From Candidatus Sulfopaludibacter sp. SbA3 (lineage in GTDB: Bacteria; Acidobacteriota; Terriglobia; Bryobacterales; Bryobacteraceae): a DNA stretch of 64,000 bases. Below are positions 37,110 through 45,896 of the stretch, one piece after another. The DNA is taken from the NCBI GenBank assembly GCA_945890485.1, contig CAMDCN010000018.1:1-64000 (forward strand), in the 5' to 3' direction. Numbering within the stretch: the stretch's first letter is position 1; each line of letters opens with the position of its first letter. Position numbers and translations under genes: made by a program. The notes under the pieces were generated by a model. The model was not told the DNA's origin, did no database searches, and worked only from the letters and a program-made list of their open reading frames with translations.

Positions 37110-39218
37110 ATGCTTTATAAAGTAGATATTGACCTGTTTGGTGTGCCGGTCTCGATTGAGACCGGGCACATGGCCAAGCAGGCAAACGGATCCGTGATTG
37201 TTCGCTCGGGTGATTCGGTGGTGTTGGTCACCGCCTGTACGGCTCCTAAGCCGAAGCCGAACGCTGACTTTTTCCCCCTCACGGTAGATTACCGTGAATA
37301 CACGTATTCCACGGGGCGTTTCCCTGGTGGATTCATCAAGCGCGAAGGGCGCCCGTCGGAAAAAGAGATTCTGACGAGCCGCATGATTGATCGTCCGATC
37401 CGTCCGCTGTTCCCGGAAGGGTACTCGCACGAGACGCAGGTAATCGGCATGTTGTTGTCGGCTGATCCGGAACGCGACCCTGGCACTTTGGCGATTGCCG
37501 GTGCGGGCGCGGCCCTGGCGATCAGCGATATTCCGTTTCATCACGTCCTGAGCGCGGTTCGCGTGGGCAAGGTGGATGGCAAGCTGGTAGCGAATCCTTC
37601 GTATGCGCAGGCCGCCGCCTCCTCGATGAGCATCATCGTGGCCGGTACCGACAATGGGATCGTGATGGTGGAAGCGGGCGCGGAGCATGTTTCCGAAGCC
37701 GAGATCCTGGAAGCCATCGAATTTGGGCACGAGTGCTGCAAAAAGCTGAACGCGGGCATCCGCGAGCTGATGACGCTGGCCGGGAAGGCCAAGCGCGAAT
37801 ACACGCCGAAGGCGATCAATGAAGAGATGTTCGCTGAGATCGACGTGTTTATTCGCGCCGAACTCAGCGATGCACTGAACACCAAGAAGTACGGCAAGCT
37901 CGACAGCTACTCGCGGATCGACGCCGCGAAGGCGAAAGTGATCGAGAAGTACCCGGTGGAGCAGCAGGCGGAAGCCAAAGAGCTGTTCAGCATGCTGAAA
38001 GAGCGGATCTTCCGCGACGAGATGCTGAAAGATCGCCGCCGTCCGGACGGCCGCGCTTTCGACGAAGTCCGCCACATCGAGTGCGAAGTGGGTATCCTGC
38101 CCCGGACCCACGGTTCGGCGTTGTTCACCCGCGGCGAGACGCAGGCTTTGGTAACGACCACCCTCGGCACCAAAGACGACGAGCAGCGGATTGAGTTGCT
38201 CGATCCGACGGTGCTTTCGAAGCGCTTCATGTTGCACTACAACTTTCCGCCGTTCTCGGTGGGCGAAGTGGGCTTCATGCGGGGCGCGGGACGCCGCGAG
38301 ATCGGCCACGGCGCCTTGGCCGAACGGTCGATGGCGGCAGTCGTTCCTTCCGAAAAGAAGTTCCCGTACACGATCCGTGTAGTGAGCGACATTCTCGAAT
38401 CGAATGGTTCGAGCTCGATGGCTTCGGTTTGCGGCGCGTCGCTGTCCATGATGGACGCGGGTGTGCCGGTGTCGAAGGCAGTGGCCGGTATCGCGATGGG
38501 TTTGGTGAAGGAAGGCGACCAGTACGCCATTCTGACTGACATCGCGGGCGCCGAAGACCACTACGGCGACATGGACTTCAAAGTGTCTGGTTCCGCGGAC
38601 GGCATCACCGGCCTGCAGATGGACATTAAGGTTCCGAACGTCACCACCGAACTGATGAAAGAGGCGATGGAACAGGCGCGGAAAGCGCGTTTGCACATCC
38701 TTGGCATCATGGTGCAGTGCATTGATAAGCCGCGTGGCGAACTGTCGCTGCATGCACCGCGCATCCACACCATGACGATCCCGACCGACAAGATTCGGGA
38801 GCTGATTGGCCCGGGTGGCAAGATGATCCGGAGCATCACCGAAGAGACGGGTTGCAAGATCGACATCAACGACGACGGTACGGTGAACATTTATGCCACC
38901 GACGGCGTTGCCGCGCAGAAGGCGATCCAGCGGGTTACGGACATTTGCGCCGTGGCTGAGCCGGGCAAGACGTACCTCGGTAAAGTGGTGCGGATTGTGG
39001 ACTTCGGCGCGTTTGTCGAAATCTTCCCTGGCACGGACGGCTTGCTGCACATCAGCGAGATCGCCGAAAGCCGCGTGAAGGAAGTGCGGGACGAGTTGAA
39101 CGAAGGCGACCAGATCATGGTTAAGGTTCTGGCGCTCGAAGGCAACAAGATCAAGCTAAGCCGGAAAGCGGTGCTGAAAGAGCAGCGCGAAAAATTGAAG
39201 GCGGAAGCGGGTCAGTAG
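37110..39218 (+). CDS. pnp: Polyribonucleotide nucleotidyltransferase
   Basis: 702 residues with the full PNPase order: RNase PH-like domain 1 (about 10-145), helical domain, RNase PH-like domain 2 (about 310-540) with GHGALAERSM and the acidic DIAGAEDHYGDMDFK, KH domain (about 555-610, IRELIGPGGKMIRSI with the GPGG loop) and S1 domain (about 620-690, VVRIVDFGAFVEIFPGTDGL). It degrades RNA phosphorolytically in the cytoplasm. Confidence 0.97.
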   Translation: MLYKVDIDLFGVPVSIETGHMAKQANGSVIVRSGDSVVLVTACTAPKPKPNADFFPLTVDYREYTYSTGRFPGGFIKREGRPSEKEILTSRMIDRPIRPLFPEGYSHETQVIGMLLSADPERDPGTLAIAGAGAALAISDIPFHHVLSAVRVGKVDGKLVANPSYAQAAASSMSIIVAGTDNGIVMVEAGAEHVSEAEILEAIEFGHECCKKLNAGIRELMTLAGKAKREYTPKAINEEMFAEIDVFIRAELSDALNTKKYGKLDSYSRIDAAKAKVIEKYPVEQQAEAKELFSMLKERIFRDEMLKDRRRPDGRAFDEVRHIECEVGILPRTHGSALFTRGETQALVTTTLGTKDDEQRIELLDPTVLSKRFMLHYNFPPFSVGEVGFMRGAGRREIGHGALAERSMAAVVPSEKKFPYTIRVVSDILESNGSSSMASVCGASLSMMDAGVPVSKAVAGIAMGLVKEGDQYAILTDIAGAEDHYGDMDFKVSGSADGITGLQMDIKVPNVTTELMKEAMEQARKARLHILGIMVQCIDKPRGELSLHAPRIHTMTIPTDKIRELIGPGGKMIRSITEETGCKIDINDDGTVNIYATDGVAAQKAIQRVTDICAVAEPGKTYLGKVVRIVDFGAFVEIFPGTDGLLHISEIAESRVKEVRDELNEGDQIMVKVLALEGNKIKLSRKAVLKEQREKLKAEAGQ

Positions 39219-39235
39219 TTCTCGATTCGAGGAAT

Positions 39236-39277
39236 AAAAAACGGCCGTCCGGGGGATACCCTGGGCGGCCGTTTTCG
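39236..39277 (+). terminator. Terminator after pnp
   Basis: AAAACGGCCGTCC pairs with GGGCGGCCGTTTT across a short loop containing GGGATACCCT, which can itself fold. A strong stem with a T-run, 18 bases after the pnp stop. Confidence 0.88.
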
Positions 39278-39316
39278 CTGTCACGTTCTGTTGGCGGATC
39301 GCATCTAAATGGGTAG

Positions 39317-39493
39317 ATGAGTGAAATCTTTATTCCCTTAGCGATGATCGCGGGCTACATCGTGCTGATGCGCTTTGTGTTGCCCAAGATGGGCGTCCCC
39401 ACTTGAATGAGCGGATGCGACGTCGAGTCTCGACGTCCCGACCCGTCACTTCGTGAACGTAAGCAGCCAACGCGAGTCACTCCCGACAAATAG
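39317..39493 (+). CDS. Candidate small membrane selenoprotein (TGA at 39404-39406 read as Sec)
   Basis: From ATG 39317 a 29-residue frame reads MSEIFIPLAMIAGYIVLMRF then VLPKMGVPT and meets TGA. It is a single membrane helix with a basic end. After the TGA the frame stays open for 28 codons to TAG 39491-39493, beginning MSGCDVESRRPDPSLRERK, so Sec would form a U-x3-C pair. A hairpin starts 12 bases after the TGA. The pnp terminator lies upstream, so it needs its own promoter; the ribosome-binding site is weak. If TGA is a stop, the product is 29 residues (39317-39406). The tail overlaps the convergent gene by 48 bases. Sec readthrough is inference. Confidence 0.5.
39419..39437 (+). promoter_or_regulatory. 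SECIS-like hairpin downstream of in-frame TGA
   Basis: GACGTCG (39419-39425) pairs with CGACGTC (39431-39437), leaving loop AGTCT; two further pairs are possible inside. The loop carries GU and begins 19 bases after the TGA. Bacterial SECIS elements are short hairpins at this distance with a G or GU in the apical loop, and the E. coli fdhF loop is AGGUCU. No T-run follows on either strand, so it is a poor terminator. Confidence 0.45.
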
Positions 39494-40507
39494 GCGGGCG
39501 CGTTGACTGGAGCGCTTATCGGTCTCTCCGGAGCCGAGGCCGAGGGCCATTGGGTACCAACCCACGTTCGAGAGAATTTGCTGTGGCGGCGACCACCCCT
39601 GGGGATCGGCGAGGTCGCTTGCGTAGCTGATATAAATCCCCTCCGGTGGCCAGCGGGGTTCGCAGCAAGAGCGGCTCATGAGCATTACGTACTTGTTGAG
39701 GTACGTGTTGTAGTGAATTGACGGGCCCCAGAAAGCGTCAGTGTTCGGGCTGATCCAACTGACGGCCGCGGGAATGGCGGCTTCGGACAAGCCCCCGAGG
39801 CCGGGCTCGTTCCACTCTCCGCCGTAGCGCTTCCAAACACTACCCGTGGGGAAGTAGCGGTCGTCGTAGGCGAGACGGGCGGCGGCGATGCCTTGCGCAC
39901 TCAGGGGCCCGGCATAGTTGGAATAGTAAAAGTAGAAGTACTTGCCTTCTTCGTCGAGAAGGACGCTGAAATCGCCGTTTCCTCCGGCAAAGTAGCCATT
40001 CTCCGCTGAGCAGTCCGCAGTCTCACCGGCAGTGAGGATGATGCCGAGGTCGAAGAAGCTGATGCCATTGTCGTAAGAGACGAGCATGCCGATCTCCGGA
40101 GCGCTGAGGTATTTGCCTTCACAGCCGACGCCAACCTCGTGGTGATACCAGGCGAAAAGTGTGCCGTCGGGCTCGAGGTGCGTCGCCTCGATCCACATCG
40201 GGGCGTGGAAGTAAGTATCGAGTTTGACGGCGCGGACGCGGCGCAGGTTGGTGACGTCGGTACCTTCGCTGCGGATGGGCATGCCGTCCGAGTTAAAGAC
40301 GATCATCTCGCCATTGCGCCAGTGGACCGGGCTATTGGAGTCGGAGATGCCCGGGAACCATTGGAGTTCCTCTTCGGTGACAGTGACGTGTTGGGCGAAA
40401 GTGGGAAGGGCGAGTACGGAAAGGCAGACAAGGGCTCGTATACTATTCGGAATGCAATTGAGTGCTTTGGATTGGCTCGTGGTCGCGCTGTATTTCGCGT
40501 TGAACAT
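39446..40507 (-). CDS. Secreted protein resembling five-bladed propeller glycosidases
   Basis: 353 residues. A signal peptide at about 23-39 (IRALVCLSVLALPTFAQ) is preceded by an unusually long n-region; the only ordinary start is ATG 40507. Strand-rich sequence with WIEATHLEPDGTLFAWYHHE, PEIGMLVSYDNGISFFDLG and WGPSIHYNTYLNKYVMLMS resembles GH43/GH117-type propellers, where such motifs describe a substrate-facing sheet. A catalytic triad cannot be assigned with certainty. Its 5' end overlaps the divergent symporter gene by 56 bases, so the true start may be an unconventional codon near 40450. Confidence 0.65.
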   Translation of the reverse strand: MFNAKYSATTSQSKALNCIPNSIRALVCLSVLALPTFAQHVTVTEEELQWFPGISDSNSPVHWRNGEMIVFNSDGMPIRSEGTDVTNLRRVRAVKLDTYFHAPMWIEATHLEPDGTLFAWYHHEVGVGCEGKYLSAPEIGMLVSYDNGISFFDLGIILTAGETADCSAENGYFAGGNGDFSVLLDEEGKYFYFYYSNYAGPLSAQGIAAARLAYDDRYFPTGSVWKRYGGEWNEPGLGGLSEAAIPAAVSWISPNTDAFWGPSIHYNTYLNKYVMLMSRSCCEPRWPPEGIYISYASDLADPQGWSPPQQILSNVGWYPMALGLGSGETDKRSSQRARLFVGSDSRWLLTFTK

Positions 40508-42233
40508 TGGGATCGGTTTCTACTACAAGGCCAGGGCAGGGAAGAGCGTTGAAGAGTTCTTCCTGTCAGGAAGGGACGTGCCTTGGTGGTTGGCGGGTAC
40601 ATCGATGGTCGCGACGACGTTCGCCGCCGACACACCGTTGGCTGTTACTGGGATGGTAGCGCGATATGGCGTGGCTGGGAACTGGCTATGGTGGAACTTT
40701 GTCGCCAGCGGAATGTTGACCGTCTTCTTCTACGCGCGGCTTTGGCGGCGGAGCGGGGTTACTACCGATATCGAGTTCTCCGAAATTCGCTATGCCGGTA
40801 AGCCGGCCGCCTTTCTGCGAGGGTTCCGGGCGATCTACTTCGGGCTGCCGATCAATTGCATCGTGCTGGGATGGGTGAACCTGGCGATGGTCAAGATTCT
40901 GATGATGATCTTGGATGTCGATAAGGCGGCGGCTCTGGGGATCGTGATTGGTTTGATTGCCGTCACTTCGTTTATCTCGACGCTAAGTGGGCTGTGGGGC
41001 GTATTGGTGACGGACGTGGTGCAGTTCTTCATCAAAATGGCGATGGTGATCATTCTGGCCTACTGTGCGGTGGAAGCGGTGGGCGGGATGGACCAGATGC
41101 TGCTGAAGCTACAGGAATTGGATCGGGCGAAAGGCATCGAACCGGGGGGCAAGGGCGGGGTGCTGAGCTTCGTGCCGGATCTCGATTCGCCTTGGATGCC
41201 GATGATGACGTTTCTTGTCTACATATCGCTGAACTGGTGGGCGGTGTGGTACCCCGGCGCGGAGCCCGGCGGTGGCGGGTACGTGGCGCAGCGGATGATG
41301 TGCGCGAAAGATGAACGGCATTCGCTGTTGGCAACGCTATGGTTCAACATCGCCCACTACGCGTTGCGGCCATGGCCGTGGATCCTGGTGGGGTTGGCTT
41401 CGATCATCCTGTATCCGGACTTGGCGGACAAAGAGTCCGGATACGTGAAGGTGATGATTGATCATCTGCCGCCATCGCTGCGGGGGTTGATGGTGGCCGG
41501 ATTCGCGGCGGCCTACATGTCCACCATCGCGACGCAATTGAATTGGGGAGCGAGCTACATCGTCAACGACTTCTACCGGCGCTTCTATCGGCCGGAGGCG
41601 ACCGAACGGCAGTTGGTGCAGGTGTCGCAGATTGTGACGGTGCTGCTGACGGTCGTTTCGGCGGTGGTGACGTTCTATATGGAATCGATTTCGGGCGCTT
41701 GGAAACTGCTGATCGTAACCGGCGCGGGAACTGGCGGCGTGTTGCTGCTGCGGTGGTACTGGTGGCGGATTAACGCTTGGAGCGAGGTGGTGGCGATGGG
41801 GGCGGCGTTTGCCGTCTCCGTGGCGCTGCAGTTGATTTGGGGGCTGGATTCCGATAACCCGGAGCAGTTTGCCTATCTGATGATGATCACGGTCGGCATC
41901 ACGACAGCGGCCTGGCTGGCGGCGACATTTCTCACGGCGCCGGAGAGCAATGAGACCCTCGTGGCCTTCTACCGGCGGACGCGGCCCTCCCGGAACGGTT
42001 GGGGACCGATCGCAAAACTGGCGCCCGACGTGAAGCCGGCCGGAGATGGGCTGCACAACCTGCTCTGTTGGCTCTGCGGCTGCGTGATGATTTATGGTGC
42101 GCTGTTCGGCATCGGAAAAATCGTGCTGCAGGAAACCGCTATGGGCCTGGGGATGCTGGGGGTGGCGGCGGTGGCTGGCGGTGTGATCTATTGGAACCTT
42201 TCAAAGCGCGGCTGGGCAAGCATTGTGGACTGA
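40452..42233 (+). CDS. Sodium:solute symporter (SSS family)
   Basis: 593 residues from ATG 40452; the frame is open further upstream but only this start gives MQLSALDWLVVALYFALNIG as first helix. About 13-14 membrane segments, with GRDVPWWLAGTSMVATTFAA (the family motif near helix 2) and GLMVAGFAAAYMSTIATQLN around the sodium site. It probably imports a sugar or organic acid; the adjacent sulfatase and propeller hydrolase suggest a carbohydrate derived from sulfated or complex glycans. Divergent from the propeller gene. Confidence 0.88.
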   Translation: MQLSALDWLVVALYFALNIGIGFYYKARAGKSVEEFFLSGRDVPWWLAGTSMVATTFAADTPLAVTGMVARYGVAGNWLWWNFVASGMLTVFFYARLWRRSGVTTDIEFSEIRYAGKPAAFLRGFRAIYFGLPINCIVLGWVNLAMVKILMMILDVDKAAALGIVIGLIAVTSFISTLSGLWGVLVTDVVQFFIKMAMVIILAYCAVEAVGGMDQMLLKLQELDRAKGIEPGGKGGVLSFVPDLDSPWMPMMTFLVYISLNWWAVWYPGAEPGGGGYVAQRMMCAKDERHSLLATLWFNIAHYALRPWPWILVGLASIILYPDLADKESGYVKVMIDHLPPSLRGLMVAGFAAAYMSTIATQLNWGASYIVNDFYRRFYRPEATERQLVQVSQIVTVLLTVVSAVVTFYMESISGAWKLLIVTGAGTGGVLLLRWYWWRINAWSEVVAMGAAFAVSVALQLIWGLDSDNPEQFAYLMMITVGITTAAWLAATFLTAPESNETLVAFYRRTRPSRNGWGPIAKLAPDVKPAGDGLHNLLCWLCGCVMIYGALFGIGKIVLQETAMGLGMLGVAAVAGGVIYWNLSKRGWASIVD

Positions 42234-42239
42234 GGAATT

Positions 42240-43709
42240 ATGATTACGCGACGGACACTTCTGGCTGGGTTGGCGGCACGACGGAAGCCGAACTTTCTCT
42301 TCGTGATTGCAGACGACCATGCGGCCTACGTCATGGGCTGCGACGGCAATCGGCGGGCGAGCACACCGAACTTGGACCGGCTGGCGAGCGAAGGCGTGCG
42401 GTTCGCCCAGCACTATTGCAATCAGCCGGTGTGTACGCCATCGCGACAGAGCCTGTTGACGGGGCTGATGCCTTCGGCGGCCGGGGTGACGGTGCTGCAG
42501 ACGTCCCTAGACCCGGAGCGGCCGACGCTCGCCAAGCAGTGCCGCCAGGCAGGCTACAAGACCGCCGTTTTTGGCAAGATGCATCTCAATCGCGCCTCCG
42601 CGCCAGGCTTATACGGCTTCGAGACGATGATGACGGAGCGCGACATCAACCAGGCGTGGAGCGGAAGCCCGGTGCTGAAGCCGGTTCCGAGCGGCGTGGC
42701 AACGAAGCCACCGTGGAAACCGTTCCGGGACCCGGCACGAATCTGGCTGAACGGTGAGAAGCTGCCGTATCCCCGCTACTACGATGAGATGCGCGGAACG
42801 TTCACCGCCCGGCAGGCGACAAAATGGATGGAGGAGCACCGGGAAGAGCCGTTCGCGCTCTGGGTCAGCTTCCCCGATCCGCATTCGCCGTTCGATTTTC
42901 CCATCGACATGGCGGCGCGATTCCCGGCGTCGTCGTTCGATGTCCCGCGGGTGGGGCCGGAGGATGCGTGGCAGATTCCGTTGATCTTCCGCGACTTGAG
43001 TCCCGAGGAGAAGCAGGGCATCCAAGCGGCCTACTATACGTCGGTCGCCATGCTCGATCGGAACGTGGGTGAGGTGCTCGATACGCTGCGGCGGTTGAAC
43101 CTGGAGGACGATACGTTTGTCGTGTACCTGGCCGACCACGGCTATTGCATCGGCCAACACGGTCGCTTTGAAAAGCACTGCGGCTATGAACCGGCGCTGC
43201 GCGTTCCGCTGATCATCCGCTATCCCGGCCGGGCACGGAAAGGCGCCGTAGTGCAGGCGCTGACGGAGCATGTCGATGTGACCGCGACAATAACGGACAT
43301 GCTCGGCATCGGGGCACTGCCGGGGCAGCACGGGAAGAGCTTGCGGCCGTACCTCGAAGGGAAGAAAACCGCCGGGCGGGAGCATATCATCAGCCAGTAC
43401 CTCGAGAACGAGGAGGCGTTCGTCAGCAGCGCCGATTGGAAGTTCATTCATTGCTCGGGCAAGCGAAAGCGGGGAGATGGCTATGAGACGGAGCGGCCGA
43501 CGCCGGGGCGCTACGTTCGGCTTTATGACCGGATGCGGGATCCCGGCGAGTTTACCGACGTGGCGGCGAAACATCCGGAGGTGGTGAAGCGGCTGCAAGG
43601 TTTGGTGTTGGAACGATACCGGGCAACGCATCCGGACGCGGCCGCCGAGCCGAAAAATCTACCCGCCGAAGAGGCGATCGATTTCTACGTTCGTCCGCGG
43701 GATGCATAA
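42240..43709 (+). CDS. Type I sulfatase
   Basis: 489 residues. The metal site opens with FVIADDHAAYVMGCDGNRRA. The formylglycine motif is CTPSR in QPVCTPSRQSLLTGLMPSAA, with Cys to be converted by a formylglycine-generating enzyme. FGKMHL and YLADHGYCIGQHGRFEKH supply further active-site Lys, His and Asp. The N-terminus MITRRTLLAGLAARR resembles a short twin-arginine leader, but the hydrophobic part is weak. It hydrolyses sulfate esters, probably outside the cytoplasm. It follows the symporter by 6 bases, so the two are probably co-transcribed. Confidence 0.9.
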   Translation: MITRRTLLAGLAARRKPNFLFVIADDHAAYVMGCDGNRRASTPNLDRLASEGVRFAQHYCNQPVCTPSRQSLLTGLMPSAAGVTVLQTSLDPERPTLAKQCRQAGYKTAVFGKMHLNRASAPGLYGFETMMTERDINQAWSGSPVLKPVPSGVATKPPWKPFRDPARIWLNGEKLPYPRYYDEMRGTFTARQATKWMEEHREEPFALWVSFPDPHSPFDFPIDMAARFPASSFDVPRVGPEDAWQIPLIFRDLSPEEKQGIQAAYYTSVAMLDRNVGEVLDTLRRLNLEDDTFVVYLADHGYCIGQHGRFEKHCGYEPALRVPLIIRYPGRARKGAVVQALTEHVDVTATITDMLGIGALPGQHGKSLRPYLEGKKTAGREHIISQYLENEEAFVSSADWKFIHCSGKRKRGDGYETERPTPGRYVRLYDRMRDPGEFTDVAAKHPEVVKRLQGLVLERYRATHPDAAAEPKNLPAEEAIDFYVRPRDA

Positions 43710-43743
43710 TTCGGACAATGAAGTAGACATTTAATGGAGCCGG

Positions 43744-44622
43744 GTGTATTCTGTGGTTGCCATGAAGAAACTTACGAAGATTCTCCTTGCAGTAGACTTC
43801 GCGCCACAGTCAGTTCGGATGGCGCATCAGGCTCGCGCCTTGGCCGAGGCAAGCGGCGCCGAGGTTCTGGCCGTGCATGCGGTGCGACCCTTCGAGATGA
43901 TGACCGAAGGCATGGACGTGCCGGGAGCCGTGGTGTTGGAGTGGTACGAAGCCCAGAAGCCTCTCCTGGAGCGGCAGTTGACCGCGTTCTGCCAGGAGCA
44001 TCTGGGCAGTTGCCGGTTCCGGACGTTTCTCGTGGAAGGCGAACCGGCGTCGGAGATTGTGAAGTTGGCCGGGACGGAGTCCGTTGATCTAGTGCTGCTG
44101 GCGACACACGGTTTTGGGGCTTTCCGGCGGTTTATTTTGGGTTCGATTACGGCCAAGGTGCTCCATGACTCGCCGACACCGGTGTTGACCGGCGCTCACT
44201 TGCAGGAGCCCCGCCTGGGGAGTGGCACGTTTCGTAAGATCGTCGTTGGGGTCGACTTGGGACCACGGACAGCGGAAGTGTTGGCTGCCGCAAAAGAGGT
44301 GGGCGCGGAGGAGACGATTGTCGTCCACGCAATGCCGACCGTGGGCGATGGCGTGCAGCGGGCGTTTGATCCTTCCTGGGAGTTTGCGCTGAAGGCGGCG
44401 GTGGAGACGACGTTGAACGAGGCGATCGAGCAGGCCGGTATCACGGCGACGACGATCACCGAGGCTGAGTCGCCGGCGAGGTTGATTCACCGTGTGGCAG
44501 AGGAGCAAGGCGCCGACCTGGTGGTGATCGGCCGCCACTCCGACGACACGATTCTCGGCCGGTTGACGGCGCAGGCGTACGCGATTGTGCGCGAGTCGCC
44601 TTGCCCCGTGCTGAGCGTCTAA
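43744..44622 (+). CDS. Two-domain universal stress protein (UspA family)
   Basis: 292 residues. Domain 1 (KILLAVDFAPQSVRMAHQAR to PTPVL) and domain 2 (KIVVGVDLGPRTAEVL to CPVLSV) are both Usp folds. The ATP-loop region in domain 1 reads ATHGFGAFRRFILGSITAKV, close to the G-2x-G-9x-G(S/T) signature. In domain 2 the equivalent is GRHSDDTILGRLTAQA and appears altered. GTG 43744 has GGAG 4 bases upstream; ATG 43762 is an alternative that starts nearer the fold. Cytoplasmic stress function by family. Confidence 0.88.
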   Translation: MYSVVAMKKLTKILLAVDFAPQSVRMAHQARALAEASGAEVLAVHAVRPFEMMTEGMDVPGAVVLEWYEAQKPLLERQLTAFCQEHLGSCRFRTFLVEGEPASEIVKLAGTESVDLVLLATHGFGAFRRFILGSITAKVLHDSPTPVLTGAHLQEPRLGSGTFRKIVVGVDLGPRTAEVLAAAKEVGAEETIVVHAMPTVGDGVQRAFDPSWEFALKAAVETTLNEAIEQAGITATTITEAESPARLIHRVAEEQGADLVVIGRHSDDTILGRLTAQAYAIVRESPCPVLSV

Positions 44623-45275
44623 TCAAGCCGACGGATTCTGATGTTATGGAACTGCGCGATTGAGTCGGCGTGGTTCTGCAGAGAGATCGGGCTGGGTGGG
44701 CCGGACACGGGCGCGGAAAGCACCTGTTGGCCGTTCACCCAGTGCTCGAGTCGGCCGCGGTGCACGCGGAGGAGCAGGGTGTTCCATTCTCCCGGCGGTA
44801 GGGCGGGAGATGCGGTGGGGGCGAGCTTGTTATAGAGCGCGCCGGTGTGGCGATTCCGGCCGCGGGCGCCGTCGGGGTGACGCTGGTCGTCGAGGAGTTG
44901 AAACTCCAGGCCACGGAGGTAGTTTTGGCCTCGGCCGCCTGGTGGGAGTTCGGCCCGGGAGGCGCGGCGTCCCTGGAGGTAGCCGGGCTTTTCGTGGATG
45001 AGGAAGATCTCCTCGGTGATGTGGTGCTTCACGCCGCTGTTGCCGCCGGGGTCGATGCGCCAGTCGAGCGTGAGTTCGAAATTGTCGAAGGTGTCCTTGG
45101 TCGTGAGGTCTTCGAGGATGCGGGGATCGCGCACGGTGGTGAAGGTCTGATTCTCAAAGGTCCAACTGCGGTCGGCGAGGGGGCGGAAATGGGCCGGGGA
45201 GTCGAGATGCAGCCAGCCGTCTTGCCCGGCGGCCGGCAGTGCCAGAATGAGGAATATGAGGACGTGGCGGGACAT
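44619..45275 (-). CDS. Secreted DUF1080 (3-keto-disaccharide hydrolase) protein
   Basis: 218 residues from ATG 45275, which gives the signal peptide MSRHVLIFLILALPAAGQ; longer frames would add 59 non-family residues. DUF1080 is shown by NFELTLDWRIDPGGNSGVKH, a second GLEFQLLDDQRHPD and PPGEWNTLLLRVHRGRLEHW with NHADSIAQFHNIRIRRLD at the end. The fold is a concanavalin-like sandwich; some members hydrolyse 3-keto-glycosides. It overlaps the convergent UspA gene by 4 bases and the divergent cyclase start by about 20. Confidence 0.85.
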   Translation of the reverse strand: MSRHVLIFLILALPAAGQDGWLHLDSPAHFRPLADRSWTFENQTFTTVRDPRILEDLTTKDTFDNFELTLDWRIDPGGNSGVKHHITEEIFLIHEKPGYLQGRRASRAELPPGGRGQNYLRGLEFQLLDDQRHPDGARGRNRHTGALYNKLAPTASPALPPGEWNTLLLRVHRGRLEHWVNGQQVLSAPVSGPPSPISLQNHADSIAQFHNIRIRRLD

Positions 45276-45891
45276 TTCGATACCGAGTTTTGATGGGATG
45301 GTCGCGTGGCCGGGAGATGGCGGCGTGTTCATTGCGTTGATCTCCAGTATGGCGGAAGGCGCGGAGTGCAATGTGACCCGGTTGAGTATGAGTGCGCATA
45401 CCGGCACGCATATGGACGCCCCACGGCACTTTATCGCGGACGGGGTGACCATGGAGGAATGGCCGCCGGAAGCGACGATAGGGCCCTGCCGTGTGATTGC
45501 GATTGCCGATCCCGTAGCGGTGACGGCCGAGGAGTTGGCTCCGCATCAGCCGAGGGCGGGGGAGCGAATTCTTTTCAAAACGGAGAATTCTCGGAAGCGA
45601 TCGCTGCACGAACCGGGATTCGTTGAGGAGTTCGTCTATGTGGCGGAAGACGCCGCGAAACTACTGGTGGAATGCGGCGTTCGCTCGGTTGGGGTGGACT
45701 ATCTCTCAGTGGGCGGCTTTTCTAAGGACGGAGTAGAGACGCACGTGGCGTTGTTGGGCGCCGGCATCTGGGTGGTGGAGGGGCTGGACCTTTCGGCGAT
45801 CAGCCCCGGTGAGTATGAATGGAACTGCTTGCCGCTGAAGCTGGTTGGCGCGGATGGTGCGCCTTGCCGGGCGTTATTGCGGGAGCTCTAG
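45256..45891 (+). CDS. Cyclase/kynurenine formamidase-family metal hydrolase
   Basis: 211 residues from ATG 45256 (45247 possible). The metal motif HTGTHMDAPRHF is the signature of the cyclase family, with further conserved FKTENS, VGVDYLSVG and the C-terminal GYEWNC-like region (GEYEWNCLPLK). Members hydrolyse amides or esters such as N-formylkynurenine. No kynurenine gene is near, so the substrate is open. GAGGA lies close before the start. The 5' end overlaps the divergent DUF1080 gene. Confidence 0.85.
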   Translation: MRTWRDISIPSFDGMVAWPGDGGVFIALISSMAEGAECNVTRLSMSAHTGTHMDAPRHFIADGVTMEEWPPEATIGPCRVIAIADPVAVTAEELAPHQPRAGERILFKTENSRKRSLHEPGFVEEFVYVAEDAAKLLVECGVRSVGVDYLSVGGFSKDGVETHVALLGAGIWVVEGLDLSAISPGEYEWNCLPLKLVGADGAPCRALLREL

Positions 45892-45896
45892 CGCCA

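Noticed and set aside
36891-39050. 719-codon minus-strand open frame opposite pnp
   Set aside because: Mirror of the pnp codon pattern, rich in His/Arg with no family pattern.
39419-39437. Reading the hairpin only as a terminator for pnp or for the convergent gene
   Set aside because: pnp already has a strong terminator at 39236-39277 and no T-run follows this hairpin on either strand; kept as a SECIS candidate instead.
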